From NCBI GenBank assembly GCA_048013815.1, contig CM106586.1, forward strand, positions 14,260,001 through 14,324,000: a DNA stretch of 64,000 nt. Direction: 5' to 3'. The notes beneath the pieces are model-generated. The model worked only from the letters and a program-made list of their open reading frames with translations, was not told the DNA's origin and made no database searches. Below, in pieces: positions 1 through 12,846 of this stretch. Numbering within the stretch: the first letter of the stretch is position 1; each line of letters starts with the position of its first letter. This DNA comes from Setoptus koraiensis (lineage: Eukaryota > Arthropoda). Position numbers and translations under genes: made by a program.

Positions 1-207
1 CGCTTTGTGGCCCCTGGTGCCTGGTGCTGCGTTGCCCGGTCGGCCGGTATCGCTGTCGCCCCGTTTTGATCCTGTTAGATTTTTGTAACTTTGACTGTGG
101 CCATTAATTTTGACGTGCATTAGTGATTTACATGTAGCAGCTCCAATAAAGCAGCCCGCACTACCTTGCAGGCGGGCATGTGTACAGGCGAGCAACATGG
201 AAATGGA

Positions 208-238
208 TTGTTGTTGTTGCTGTTGTTGTTGTTGTTGC
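208..238. repeat. (TTG)n triplet tract
   Basis: Ten TTG/CTG triplets in a row with one interruption, giving poly-Cys, poly-Leu or poly-Val in the plus frames. Confidence 0.9.
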
Positions 239-1101
239 AATGGGCCGGCCGTACATGCCAACAGCAAACAAGACGGGCCAACAAGAACACGAACATGGAC
301 GCAGCCAGCAGAGAAATAGAGAAACGTTGCACGAAACGGGCTCACAGTTGGTAGCTGGCAAATTGCTAGCGAGGGGCCTCTCTATTTCTCAACAAGCAAT
401 TCGCTCATCTATCACTTGGCTCATTAATGGTCAACTCGTTCTAAATTTGCTCTCTCCCTCTCTGTTTGTGTGTTAATCGAGGCCACTAACGAGATTGTTT
501 GTGCTCCCATCGAGCTGTACACAAATATAGCTGACAGCAAACGGCCAACAAACAGCAAGCAGCTGATTTTTTCCTACGTTCACTGTCTGCGTGATAAGTA
601 ATGGGCATAAGTCAAACTGCAACTCGCAAGCCGCTTGCGAGTAAATCATCTGGGTCGCCTCACAAGAGAATTGGTCAGAGAATTGGTGACGCTCGCCAGA
701 CAAACTGACGGACGGGCGGGCAGGCCAATTCGCAGAGCCGATTCGAAACACCTGATTGTGTCGGGCCTCAGACTGGCTGGCTCGCTCTCTCTCTCTCTGT
801 CTCCCTCTCGCTCGATCGCGCTGTTGTTGTTGCTATTTTAGTTTTGCTCTCACGGAGCTTCACGTTTGCCTAATATAAAACAGACAGACAGACAGGCAGG
901 CATCCATTGTTTGTACGTCCGCCCGTTGCTCGCCAGATCTTGGTCCGGGTGTTGGTTTTGCATTAGCGATGTCCAGCACAACTGTTCACTGGACAGGCTG
1001 CGGCAGCTTCTCGAGCCGCGCCGCTTCGTCCACACAAGCGCAGGAAGGTGGCGTTCTCTTTGTTTGCTTTGTAGTTTTTTAGATTCTCGCTGTTCGCTGT
1101 T

Positions 1102-1182
1102 GGCTCTGCTGGCTTCGTTGGCTTGGTTGGCATCGTTGGCTTCGTCGGCTTCGTCGGCTTCGTTGGCTTCGTTGGCTTCGTT
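1102..1182. repeat. 9-bp minisatellite, about 9 copies
   Basis: Tandem GGCTTCGTT-type units with a few substitutions. In one minus-strand frame it reads as a Pro-Thr-Lys repeat, but no flanking coding signal supports a gene. Confidence 0.85.
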
Positions 1183-1283
1183 AGCTGATTTGTGTGGCCT
1201 GTCGTCCCTGGCGTCGGCATCGCTGCGATGCCCATCATATCAAATAGTTATGAATCGGCCTACCTATGCCGCCGATTGCCGTC

Positions 1284-1351
1284 GCTGTTCGCCCGTCGCT
1301 GTTCGCCAGTCGCTATCCGCCGCTCGCTGCCAGCCTCTCGCTGGCCCAGTC
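1284..1351. repeat. 14-bp diverged minisatellite, about 5 copies
   Basis: Units of the form CTGTTCGCCCGTCG, each ending in a TCG and diverging rightwards. Confidence 0.7.
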
Positions 1352-1802
1352 GCTGCACCAGTTTGAACGAATACCAATTCTAAACTGCTAGGTAATTGGT
1401 CATTGGCTCACCTTATTCTTTTTTCGCTCTCGCTCTCTTGTGGCCGCTGCCTGGAGGAGGCTGCTATAGCATCCATTTGCATCGCAAGTCGCAAAAGATT
1501 CCTCGCTGTTGCCATTACAACTGCCCATTGCTGTTTGTGTGTGCTAATCCCAGCAACTCTCAACGATAATCCAACTGCGCCAGTCAACAACAACAACACA
1601 ACCATCAACGTCAGCATCACCATCAACAACAACAGGTATTCTCGTGACACAGGCACACACACAACTGACCAGCTGAGAGGACACAGGTAAGTGAGAGACG
1701 GACAAAGCCCGATCAGGCAGCGGTCAGTCGGCTTGCCAGCGGCCGAGTCAAGCCATGTCAGGTGTAGAAGAGAGAGAGGAAGCGTGTTGGTCAGTTGGAA
1801 AT

Positions 1803-1806
<4 letters not shown>

Positions 1807-1885
<79 letters not shown>
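1807..1885. repeat. (TG)n microsatellite, 79 bp
   Basis: A pure TG run of about 39 units, the longest dinucleotide array in the window. It is preceded about 120 bp upstream by a consensus splice-donor-like CAGGTAAGTG (GT at 1687). Confidence 0.97.
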
Positions 1886-1887
<2 letters not shown>

Positions 1888-2973
1888 GTGCTGGAAATAG
1901 TGGGACAGGACAAAGAGATGATGATCGCCAAGTTGAATCATCGTCAGCATCTTAGATGTACCGTTATTGACATTTCATTGTTTAGTTGTCGACTCGACTG
2001 CGCACACACACACACACACACACACCTTGCGGTAGAATGCTATTGGTCGATATGTGTAAGTTGTGGCCGGAGTTTTAACCTGCAGTCGTTTCCACTTGAA
2101 TTAGTTGCTGGCGTTTCTCTATGATTATTATTCGTCGTCCACTTGGCTCGCTCACCCTACTCAGGCCACCGTATCAGATAATCCTTCCACTCGATTCTTT
2201 ACAACTTGAGCACACACTTGCTTGGCCCACTAGCATCCATCGAGGCCAGTGGCCGGCAATCGCAAAGTGAGTCAGCCCATTTGGGGCCCTCTCAACCATC
2301 ACTGGCCAGCACCGTTATTGTTGGCCAGGCTGCCGGGCGTCATTGTCGGAACAGCCAGAGGAATAGTCGACGAAATAAAATGGCAGCAAAAAACCACGAC
2401 AGCGACATCCTTTGACGTGGTCGTAAGCAACCACCGACTATACGAGTTTGCCAGTTTGCCTTCCATGGAATAAAATTAATTCGAATGTTGGTCGCGAAAC
2501 GCGGAATTACTATCTCGCTGCTCCGACACAAACATATATATATATATATAGAGTCGTATATTTGTTGACCACTCCAGCATGCAGTTTACATGGTACAATA
2601 TAACGTTGGAAAGTAATAGAGCATCACTCGGTGCAAGCTATTCATGAGGCGCGGTGGAGATGCGCCTCTAAACATTGAAATATGATAATGTCTCGCCGCG
2701 CATCGTTTAGCAATGTGACGGCGGTGCTTGTAAACAACAAAATCAATCGGCCTAGGTGAGTTACACGCACAGCAGCTTATATATAACTTTATAAATATAT
2801 ATATACGGAGGGCCAGTTTGCAAATTAAAGCCTATGGGCTATAATTTGGTGCAAGAGTTTGAGTGCACTTAAACTGCCCGCTCAATCTCTAGTGGCTGTA
2901 TGGCTGTCATTGGGTTAGGTTTGCCGATTGGTGGCCTCCGGTGGTGGCCGTAGCAATAGTGGAGCATCAAGAG

Positions 2974-3006
2974 TAATGTTGTATACGTTACGCGTATATA
3001 ACATTA
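2974..3006. repeat. Hairpin, 14-bp arms with one mismatch, 5-nt loop
   Basis: Arms 2974-2987 and 2993-3006 are complementary except at one position. Part of the arm (TATACGTTAC) recurs directly near 3022. Confidence 0.75.
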
Positions 3007-3663
3007 CGTATCTTGACGGATATACGTTACACGAATGGGAGATTGGGAGGGGCATGGGAGAGGCGCCCACGATGACCAGTGATACTAATCAAGGAAGAGC
3101 CAGCGGCACTAGCTGTCAGGGGCCCCAAAACAGCATAACAATAATAATGATATGGTCAGTGGGCCATGTGAGCACTGCAGTGTGGGGAGTTATGTGAGCA
3201 GCAGTTGTGGTAGTGGTAGTGATAGTTGCAGAGGTGGTTGTAGTGGTTGTTGTTGGTAGTGGCAAAAGTGCAGTGCAAAGTATTGTCGAGAGTAGTACAC
3301 TTGAGCATTGCACAATTGGTTGTTGGCCTGCGTCATCATTATGCTGGCCGCACTAGTCTATCGTGGTTGTCATCGTGGTCGTCGTACATGGTCGATTGAC
3401 TAGTCTAGTTGAGAATAAAGGCACGAATGAGCGGAGGTCGACCAGTCTACGCGAGACTATGCTCCCTTGTCCGATGCCACTGACAAGCAGGCCGGCTGGC
3501 TGTTAGAATGGGAGAAGTCAAGAGAGTTTAGAGCCGACAACTATGAGATGTGTGAGGGTCGACTCGCTTGAGAGTTGGGAGTTGAGAGTCGATTCAATTT
3601 AATCCAGATACAATTTCAGCCTTCCATTCCTATTTTTCCACCCCACATGATGCTGCCGACGCC

Positions 3664-3720
3664 GACGATGATGATGGCGATGATGATGATGATGGCGATG
3701 ATGGCGATGATGGTGATGAT
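3664..3720. repeat. (GAT/GGC) triplet tract
   Basis: ATG/GAT triplets interrupted by GGC every few units; reads as Met/Ala or His/Arg runs, not as a known protein. Confidence 0.8.
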
Positions 3721-5508
3721 CAACAACAACAGCAACAACAACGACAACATCCACTCGTCTAGCGCAACCATTCATGTTGTTGCTGCATACTATGCTCACA
3801 ACTGCAACAGAGCACTCTATACTATGCAGTCTATAGGCTGTTGCCGCTGACTGGCTAGATCGCAAATTGGCGAGTAGCACCACTTATTACATCATACAGC
3901 TACCATCATCAGCTGATGATGTAGATGTGATTGCGTCAGATGATGAGAGAGAGAGAGAGAGGCATATCGCAGTGGGCAAGCGGGCAGAGCGCCACGGAGC
4001 GCCACGTAGCGCCTGCATGGAGCGCCTAGCTGCTGCTGCCGCCGCCAATGGCAACTTGCAATTGACAAGAGATGGCTCTCGACTAATCGATGCATTCGTC
4101 GTCATCGTCGGCGTCAAATCAATTTTTCGCCACTAAAACCGGCAAACTCAATCGCCAACTCGCAGAAAAATACAATTATTGCCATGCAACTGATTTGAGT
4201 TATTTGTTATAAGGGCGAGAGAGGCAAATAAAATCCCCTTGCAGCAGCAGCAGCAGCAACAACACATAGACCAGTTGCGACCAGTTGGACAGACAATTCT
4301 CGGACCGGCTTGGCAGTGGCCATCAGCTGTTGTTGTCATTGCAATTGATTGGACAATGGTCGGTTGTGTTAGTGTTGGGCTAACAACACGAATGCCAACA
4401 TGCCAACAACCACCGACAGCAGCAGCAGCAGCTATCAGCTGATGACGCAAGTCAGCTGATTCAGGCAGCTAGCGTTTCGAGAGTGGCGCTGATTTATTGG
4501 GGCCGATTGTCTTTTATTGTCAGTGGTGTCGGCTAGAAACTTTTAAGACAACTTATAACTTATAACCTATAACTTGAGTACCGGATCAAGGCCAACTCGC
4601 TCGCCCGGCAACACCTAACAAGAGAGGCACAGTGTGCCGCATTGTTGTTGGCTGTGCCGGGCGGTTGTGCCAGCGCAACAATGAGCGCTGATTGTTGTTG
4701 TCGGTTGTTGTGAAAAAGGTCGTATCTCGAAAGAGGTGAAATTGCGACAACAGCAACAACAACAACAACAACGACAGCGACAAGCACCGATTTTGCTCAT
4801 GTCAAGCCATCAATTACTGCCCATTCTGGCCACTGGCCGGCCAAAGTAACAAACTATGTTAACAAGCCGACTGCTGGCGTCAGCGGCGAGTGTTGGCGTG
4901 GGCAATGGCACTCGATGTGCCATCGCCACAGAATGCCCGTGTGTCGTGCGTGGGTGTCTTGCCTCCGATAATCTCGTCCGATAATATTATCGCGTGGAAC
5001 ATGCAATTGTGTGCGCCGATGTCGCCCGACCGGCCGCCGCTCGACGATTTAATTCTCGCCATTATTTGCGTGGCTTGGCCTCGAGCTGGCTCGGCCCGGT
5101 CGGCCGCGCTGTCAGGGCCGACAGCGGACGTCTAGACAGGACGCGGGCGAGCCGACTCGAGATGACGTGGCGGTGGCGAGTTGCAAAAAAGGCCCGGCCA
5201 AACAAGCGAGCAGCAAAAGTGCGACACCATTGCACCATTGCACCGTTGCACCAGGGTGCAACCATTGTCGTCTAGGCAAAAGTATCATTTTGTCGTGTGC
5301 CAACACTCACAATTGTCCCTGTCAGCTGATTGAATGTTGCCAGCCATTGTTCGCGCGAGCACTGTCAACGGTGCACGTGTTTGCAGTGTCGCTCGCGTTG
5401 AGTTAAAGAGCCCTCGCTGCCAAATGTCGCTCCCGATGACAGTGGCGCTCGGACTTGGGACTTTTCGGACTTGTCAAACACGCGCACGCACATATATACT
5501 GCACACAT

Positions 5509-5570
5509 ATCTGCTATATATCTGCTATATATCTGCTATATATCTGGCGTATATCTGGCGTATATTGGCG
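5509..5570. repeat. 11-bp minisatellite, about 5.6 copies
   Basis: Units ATCTGCTATAT, changing to ATCTGGCGTAT on the right. The period is close to one helical turn. Confidence 0.85.
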
Positions 5571-5694
5571 ACAGTGAGCCTGCCAAATTGGCCAAATCGT
5601 TTACATGCTGGCGTGTTTGACCCTCGCTCGTCGCTGGATTGGTGTGTGGCGAGCCATTGTTGTTGTCAGCGCTGGTGTCTCTATTTTGGGGCTC

Positions 5695-5775
5695 CGCTCT
5701 GGCCACTACAGTCCAGTCAGCTCTGGCGACCGGAGTCCAGTCGGCTCTGGCGACTGCAGTCCAGTCAGCTCGTGC
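5695..5775. repeat. 24-bp minisatellite, about 3 copies
   Basis: AGTCCAGTC(A/G)GCTCTGGCGAC units with small changes. Confidence 0.8.
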
Positions 5776-6717
5776 AGCTGACTGGAGAAGCTGGTTGTTG
5801 TTGCCGGACTCACATGGGCAACATGGCAAGAATGTCACAAGACGTGATACGCAGCGCGTGCGGGCTGACAGAGGCTGAGCGAGGGGCGCCCGTGAGAAGA
5901 AGCCTTCGGTGACACACGGGCCGAGCCGAGCTGAGCCGAGATAGAGATGAAAATAAATGATGATAAGTGGAACAGAAGGACACAATCTCGCCTATGCTAA
6001 CTAAACCGGTTTAGTTCAATTTGGGTTTAGGTCTCAATTCTTGCTGGCTGCCGCTGGCCCATTCTTCTCGTTCTTATTATTGTTGTTGTGCGAATTGTCG
6101 TCGTCGTGGTCGTCGTTTCGTTTCTTGTGCCATTCTTGTGTCTGCTCTCCACTGCCTTCGACTGCTCTCGTCCGCATTCGGCTGCCTTCGTCTGCGTTCG
6201 TCTGCCCCCGTCTGCGTTCGTCTGCTTTCGTCTGGTTTCCATTCCATTCGTTTGCACAGTTAGATTCAATTCGATTCTATTCGATTTTACTCGATTCAGA
6301 TCGAATCGTTGGTTGGTTCGTTTTTTCACACGTGCTGCACGCGATTGCACGCGATTATACCTCCGATAAACGTGTTTGTTGTCCAGAAGCTGCTACCCTG
6401 GCCATTATTATTGCTATTATTCTATTTGCCATCCATTATAACTATACACTAGCACCAATGGCAGCCACTAGCACCACTGCTCAGCGTCACTCAAGCACTA
6501 AACATCCAGCGCCGACCGAGGGCCGCATTAGGCTGCTCGGGGGGGCATCAAGCATCGGGTATGAGGCGTTAGACAATCGTCGTCGGTCGCACTGAACAAC
6601 AACAATCGTATATACATTTTACGTTTCAACGATGCGCACACACAACATACAACACACGCTACACAAAATAATATATAATACAACAACGGGCCCACCACCG
6701 GCAACAACAACTGGCCA

Positions 6718-6791
6718 CCACCACCAGCGACCAGCAACCATCGGCAACAACCAGCCACCACCAGCGACCAGCAACCATCGGCAACAACCAG
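6718..6791. repeat. 37-bp direct tandem duplication in a CAA/CCA-rich field
   Basis: Two nearly identical 37-bp units (6718-6754 and 6755-6791) within a longer CCA/CAA/CAG-rich minisatellite field (about 6685-6850). Confidence 0.85.
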
Positions 6792-7655
6792 CAACAACCA
6801 ACCAACAACCACCGACAACAACCAGAAACAACCGGCAACAAACAACGAGGCCGACAGCAGCTAACGAGCGATGCTTAATTCAATTCTTGGCCGCCGTTGT
6901 GGAGCTGCGATCGGTGCCCGATTGAGCGAACGCGACGCCCAGCCAGCCAGCCCCTCGCTCGCGGGCAGCCCATATAGCACCGACTGCGGCAACATGGTGC
7001 CGCTGTCGCTTGTTTGCCCGACGATGATAACTTTTTCTCTTCTTCGCTGCCACTTCTCTCTATTTGTCGCACTCTGGCACTACTTGTTAAATGGGCACAT
7101 TCTAATATGGCGACAAATAAAATAAATAAGGCGAGGGTGTGCGGCTAGTGGGCCGCCTCCACCGCCGCCGCCACTGCCGCCGCTAAGCCCGCCGCGGCCC
7201 ACGGACGGGAGCGCTCGTAATGAACACACAGCATCGCAGTTCTGCGGCGGCCGACACCGTGATTACTATTATTATCTCGAAGGCTATCGAAGCGTCTATT
7301 TTTTGCTCGCCCATTCGGTCGCCCACCGAACGTATAGGCGCACAGCGGTTCGTATAGGCGATAGGCGCAACGCGGCCGTCGGGCGATTGGGCGAAACGAC
7401 GTTGCAATGGTTCGAGTGGTTCAAATTGTTGCAATCGTTCTCGAACTGTTGGAATGGCTCGCCGAATCGCCGATCCGAACAACGACAGCACCCTCGTTCT
7501 GGCCGCCGCCGCCGCCATAATGGAAATACTCGAATTAGAAGCAAAGTCGAATTATCATCATCAGTCTAGGCGATTCGACTTGTCGGGGCTTGTCGAAGGC
7601 GCATCGCGTCGCATTAGGATGTCAGACGATGATGAGACGGCCAAATGGTCATTTG

Positions 7656-7769
7656 CTGTTGTTGTTGGCGTTGTTGTTGCTGTTGTTGGCGTTGTTGTTG
7701 GTCAGGCCGATCGATCAGCAGTGCATGCGAGACGCACTTGCTTCAAACAACAACAACAACAACAACAAT
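7656..7769. repeat. TTG tract followed by CAA tract (inverted triplet pair)
   Basis: A TTG/GCG-interrupted tract (7656-7701) is followed 46 bp later by a (CAA)n tract (7748-7769), so the two can pair as a stem. Confidence 0.75.
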
Positions 7770-8311
7770 CTGGACCGGATCATTTGTCAGAGAGCCAGCG
7801 ACTGTAGCGAACTAGTTGCAGTGCTATTGCAACTATATCAATATATATATATATTGTTGGCGTGACAGCGCGGCGCGCGACTACCCGCGCGGCGCCCGTA
7901 CCCGCGTTGGGTCGGGCGGCTTTTGGAGTGCTTTCGCCGCAAAAGTTTTGCGAGCTTGTGTGCGCGTCTGTATGGTCAGCAGATGCCTCAATAGTAACAA
8001 TGGTACAATAATGGTACAATATTATAACAGTTTAGCGCAATAAATGCGATACATTTAGATTATTGTACAATGTACATTGTATGTGAGTGGCACGAGCCCG
8101 CTGTTGGCTAACATTGGCCACGAGCGGTCACTCTGGTCACCACCAGAGTGTGCCGCTGATTTGGGGGCGGGCCGGGCTGCCGGTGGGACGGGCGCGGCCG
8201 GCCCGTGGGCGTGCGAGTCCGCGAGCGAAAGTGTTTTGAATAAGTGTGTGCAATCTTGTTTTGTTGTTCAGTGGTTTCTCAAATGTACGACTGCCTGTGC
8301 CCGTGAGTAAC

Positions 8312-8380
8312 TGGCAACAGCGACAGCAACAGCAACAACGACGGCAACAGCAACAGCGACGGCAACAGCAACAACGAAGG
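8312..8380. repeat. (CAA/CAG/GAC) triplet tract
   Basis: Imperfect triplet array in which AACAGC, AACAAC and GACGGC blocks alternate. Confidence 0.8.
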
Positions 8381-8800
8381 CGAGTATAACATTTCGAACG
8401 CCACTACTAACACATAATGACTGCCTCTAGTTACTCTTGTTAGTTAGTCGTTGGGCAGCGTCTAGCAGCCAGGACAAGTTATACTTATCTGCGCGCTGGC
8501 AGCCGTCGGAGCGACTCTGGCCCGGCGAGCGCTGGCAACGCTACAGGAGCGAGAGAAGCGAGAGCAGCGAGAGAAGCGGAGAAGCGAGAGAAGCGGAGAA
8601 GCGGAGAGAAGCAGCGAGAAAAAGAAGAAAGCAATCATCGCCTTTATATCAGTGGTACGTATCGGCCGAAGAAGCCAGCCAAGGAACGTTCGCTGCGGTG
8701 ACTGGCTGGCTAGTGCGCACACAAAGAACGCTTCGCTCTCGGCCAATGTCAGCCGCGCCGCCTCCCCCATTCCGCACCACCCCGCACCACTCGGCACTGC

Positions 8801-8841
8801 TCCCCCCATTCGGCACTGCTCCGCACTGCCGAATGGGGGGA
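8801..8841. repeat. Perfect 15-bp hairpin, 11-nt loop
   Basis: Arms 8801-8815 (TCCCCCCATTCGGCA) and 8827-8841 are exact reverse complements. The loop carries a CTGCTCCGCAC relic of the surrounding GCACTGC-type repeats. Confidence 0.9.
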
Positions 8842-9658
8842 CCACACTATTCCAGTGCAACAATTCCAGCCCATTCCGCAGTGTGTTGGCCAGCATATTC
8901 TCGCTGCAGCATTCTCAAGCTCCCAAACTCGCTTACGCAGCGCAGTGTAGGCAGTGTGCGCAGTGCGCTTTTGTCTCTTTGGCCATCTCATTTTTGCCCG
9001 ATGGCCGCATTCTCACCCGTATCCAGTTCCAGACAGTGTCGTCCCGTCCCGTCCCCCCCCGTCGCCGCTGCCCTTCAATTTGCTGCTGGCAGCCTCGTCA
9101 GTGGGCAGTCGCTCGGCGTTGCCTGGCAACCTCCACTTATACTTACTCGGTATACTCGCACTCGCCAGCGCCAGCCTCTAGCTTGGCCGATGCCGACACA
9201 GGCTGGCTAGACACAGCACAAGCGTGTGGATTATCCACAGCAGATAGCACAATGATCACTCATTATAATCACCTCGCACTGGCTCACGCTGCCAACATGA
9301 ATGAATGGATGCGGCAACACTGATACACTTTGCGAGCTGATAAATATACATACATGCGATATAACTTATATAAAACTTATATTATCTGATAAGACTCGCA
9401 TTATACGATAAAACTCGTATTATACAAGTTCAACAATGTCGGACATGCGCGCAACGCCGCCGCCGCCGTCAGACAATTGTCGTGGCACCGGCTCACTGGT
9501 CGCTACCTAGGCACAGCAAGCCGCTCGTTATTTTCACTCTCACAGCGCGCGCATAGCGCGACAATTTGAAAAATGCACCGCCGATGCTGTGAATAGTAAA
9601 TTGGGGTTCATCCGTGAAGGGGGGCAGCGACACCCTTGTCAGGCTTGCCTCGACACAT

Positions 9659-9722
9659 TGCGGCCCCTGCGCCATGCGGCCCCTGCGCCATGCGGCCCCT
9701 GCGCCATGCAGCCCCTGCGCCA
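9659..9722. repeat. 16-bp minisatellite, 4 copies
   Basis: Four tandem TGCGGCCCCTGCGCCA units, exact except one substitution in the last. It lies 43 bp before the 12-bp array. Confidence 0.95.
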
Positions 9723-9764
9723 ACCTCTTGCACGTTGGCCTCACACGCTCATTCTGTGCACTAT

Positions 9765-9836
9765 TCTATAGTAGATTCTATAGTAGATTCTACAGTAGAT
9801 TCTATAGTAGATTCTACAGTAGATTCTATAGTAGTA
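9765..9836. repeat. 12-bp minisatellite, 6 copies
   Basis: TCTATAGTAGAT units; copies 3 and 5 have TCTACAG instead, giving an alternating higher-order pattern. Confidence 0.95.
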
Positions 9837-9879
9837 GTACGCTCACGTAGCACAGTGTGCACAGCATAGTGAGCCCGGG

Positions 9880-9907
9880 CCGATCAGCTGACGCGCCAGC
9901 TGATCGG
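9880..9907. repeat. Perfect 11-bp hairpin built from two TCAGCTG motifs
   Basis: Arms 9880-9890 and 9897-9907 (CCGATCAGCTG) are exact reverse complements around a 6-nt ACGCGC loop. Each arm holds a CAGCTG E-box. Confidence 0.9.
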
Positions 9908-10716
9908 GGCGCCCCGTCATGGCGGCCAGCTGACAACCCGTACACCCGTACACTCACACCGGCACTCGGGCCGGTCTCGTCGGGGAGGCGCGTCGACCGG
10001 TTCTGTGGAGGCGCTTGTGACGGGCCGCTCGTCTCAGGCAGCTCGATAGAGCAGCAAGCGACAGCTCGAGATTTGAGATTTGAGATTCGAGTGGAATGGA
10101 GTTGCAACTATGAATATATTTTCAGTATGTATATTGTGTGAGAACACGGCGAAGGGAGCAAGATCGCAAATTGGCAGCCACGGCAAACTGCTGGCAAAAG
10201 AAGTTGCCACATAAGTGGCTGGCCGCTGAGCGAGACGCTTTTTGAGTGCGAAACGCTAAATCAAAGAGTATGGCATCGGATAGACATATTTTGATTGCAG
10301 TTGCACTTTTGCATGTGTAAACGCACTCCATCACTCTTGTTGGTCGCTTGCTCTGGGCGAGTTGCGTAATGCAAGCTCGCACTGGCCAAGTTGCGCAATG
10401 CAAGCTGCATGTCATCACGCGCCGCCCGCGTGCTCTATGGATCGTCGACGAGCAGCCGGTATGCAGATTAGCCTGTGCGGCCTGTGCCCCATTGGCGCAG
10501 CGCATGTGCCAATGGATTCATCAGCAGCTAATTAATACTTTCTCTCTAATGTGTGTCTGCCGACCGATAATTTGGTGGCTCGAAGAAGTGCCAAGAATGG
10601 CGCCGCCACGCTTACGCGAAAACGCATTGGCCACAGCCAGCCGCTGGCCGCCAATCGATTCTCTACGCTGACCATCGGCGACTGGCCCTGCCTTCGACTG
10701 GCCCTATCCGTCTGGC

Positions 10717-10790
10717 ACAATTGGCCCAATCGACACACAACTGGCCAAATCGACACAACTGGCCAAATCGACACAATTGGCCATGTCGCT
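10717..10790. repeat. 18-bp minisatellite, about 4 copies
   Basis: ACAACTGGCCAAATCGAC units; one copy has a 2-bp insertion. Confidence 0.85.
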
Positions 10791-11337
10791 GCGATCGATC
10801 AGCACACCGCCACTGGTGGCAGATACCGGCGGCAGACACTGGCGGCAGATAGAGGCAGGCTCGCAGTGTGAGTCGCACCACCGACAGAGGTCAGCGACGG
10901 GGGAGTGGCGCCGGCCACAGTCCAGTTGCGCGTATCGAATATCCGACAGCGAATATTGCCATGCATGTTGCGAAACAGACAGTATTCTAATTATTGTTTC
11001 AATGTGCTCGCCTCGCCGGATACTATGCGCTTCGGATTATACTCAATGAATGGCATGAATAGCATGAATAAAGGGGGGCGCGTTTTTAAATTAGACCAAC
11101 CAATAGCGAGACACCGGCAAGAGATTTATGATGATGATGCGCGATGCGCACGAAAGAGAGTGAGTTAGTGTGAGAGCGAGGGGGAGCCCTAATTAATTTG
11201 TTCTCTCGGCCGTCGTGTTCATTGGTCGGCGGCCGAATCGTAAATCGTTGCGCTGCGTCGTTTTATGCTGGTCATACCAGCCAAAGATCATCCAAAGATC
11301 ATTAGATGGCCGCTCTCTCCGTGCGTTCGTTTGTTAT

Positions 11338-11573
11338 TATTGTTGCCGTTGTTGTTGCTGCTGCCGTTGTTGTTGCTGCTGCCGTTGTTGTTGTTGTTGT
11401 TGTTGTTGCCGTTGTTGGCACTGGCCAGTGTGTTTGCGTCGTCGTGGCCACTTCGGGCTATAAATCAAAGGGCCAGCCTTGCCATGCCCTGCTGCTGATG
11501 GCGATATTCGCAACAGCAACAACAACAACAGCAACAACAACAACAACAACAACTACTGCAACAACAACAGCGA
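11338..11573. repeat. TTG tract and CAA tract in inverted orientation
   Basis: A (TTG/CTG)n run (about 11338-11418) is followed 90 bp later by a (CAA/CAG)n run (about 11508-11573). The single strand could fold into a long imperfect stem. Confidence 0.8.
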
Positions 11574-12121
11574 CATCGGCAACCCCGGCCACGGGATAAC
11601 AGGTGCCCGAGCGACGCCACTTAGCGGGCCTGGACGTGGCTGCAAACAGGGAGACAAACAAGCGAACGAGCGACTGCAATTGTAGTTTACAACGCACACT
11701 TACACACCAATTCGCGGATAGCTGTAATATATGCAAGAGTATATGCACAAGAGTAGGACAAGAGACAAATTTTGTAGCCGTTGTTATTGTTGTCGTTGTC
11801 GTTGTCGGTGTAGCGTCGCTCAAGTGATATTCAAATGATCAGTCGAACGAGGCGAAATAAAATGGATGATAAATTCAAATCATTAGCCAGCATAACAACC
11901 ACAGTTCAATGTCAGCTGTTTGGCCGGCCGACCGGCCAGCCAAACAGCGGTAGAGACAGCGGCGCCAGCAGCAATTGAAGCTAGATTAGTGGTTGTTTAA
12001 CACACAGGCACGACGACGAGAGTTCTTTTGTTTATGACACCAGCGGCCGGCGAGTCAGCGAGAGCGAGAGAACGGCCGGCGGATGCTGTAAAGAATGAAC
12101 AAAGAGATGATGAAATGATGT

Positions 12122-12360
12122 CGTTGTTGTTGTTGTTGTTGCTGCCGCTGTTGTTGTTGTTGTCGATGTAGATCATCTACAATGGATGTGGACCATTTAA
12201 ATTGATGCGCTGAGCCGTGATGATCGCAAGTTGAGTCGCCGGTCGCTAGCTGCCAGGCCACGATTTGATTGGCGCAGCGGCGCTTGTTGCAGTGACAATA
12301 ACGACAACAGCGACGACAACAGCAACGACAACAACAACAACATGAGCAGCAACAGCAACA
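12122..12360. repeat. TTG tract and CAA tract in inverted orientation
   Basis: (TTG)n at about 12122-12161 and (CAA/GAC)n at about 12295-12360, separated by some 130 bp. Confidence 0.75.
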
Positions 12361-12805
12361 ATTTCGCCACTCGCAACTGCGACTTAACCCAGTCTTGTCC
12401 TTATGCAACAATATTATAATAATCGTTATGTAATAAAGAACACCTGAGTCTGATTATCTGCATTATGCACACCGCATTGTGTTGCGTAGCATACCGCCAG
12501 TTATGCAATGCGCCGCGGCGTGTGTGTATGTGTGTGTGTGTGAGTGAGTGTGTGTGTGTGTGTGTTCGAGGGAGAGAGAGGGAGAGAGCCAACCGGAATG
12601 ACGCGCGACACACCTTGCGTTGTCAAGGTCAAACATTGGCCATGGCAACCGACAACAACATGGATGATCATTAAGTAATCATCAACGTCGCAGCGTTGCA
12701 ACTTTCAACATTGGACCAAGGAGTAGTCAAAGGGTTTGTTCTGTCAGACACTTCAAGGTGAGCCAACAGCAACACACTCACCTGTCGCCGGTGCGGCCGC
12801 CGCCG

Positions 12806-12846
12806 ACAGCAACAGCAACAACAACAACAACAACAACAACAACAAC
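12806..12846. repeat. (CAA)n triplet tract
   Basis: A nearly pure CAA run after two CAG interruptions, in a stretch rich in GCC. Confidence 0.85.

Larger units (their letters stand above)
1..12400. other. Repeat-rich non-coding domain, part 1
   Basis: No ORF with a recognisable protein family; the long ORFs run through triplet repeats and give homopolymer-like peptides. The segment holds (TTG)n/(CAA)n tracts, a long (GT)n, a cluster of minisatellites (units 9, 11, 12, 14, 16, 18, 24 and 37 bp), GC-rich CpG-containing stretches and several hairpins, listed separately. No tRNA, rRNA or transposon gene was seen. Confidence 0.6.

Noticed and set aside
1102-1182. Pro-Thr-Lys repeat protein on the minus strand
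   Set aside because: This is the 9-bp minisatellite read in one frame; no start context or flanking exon.
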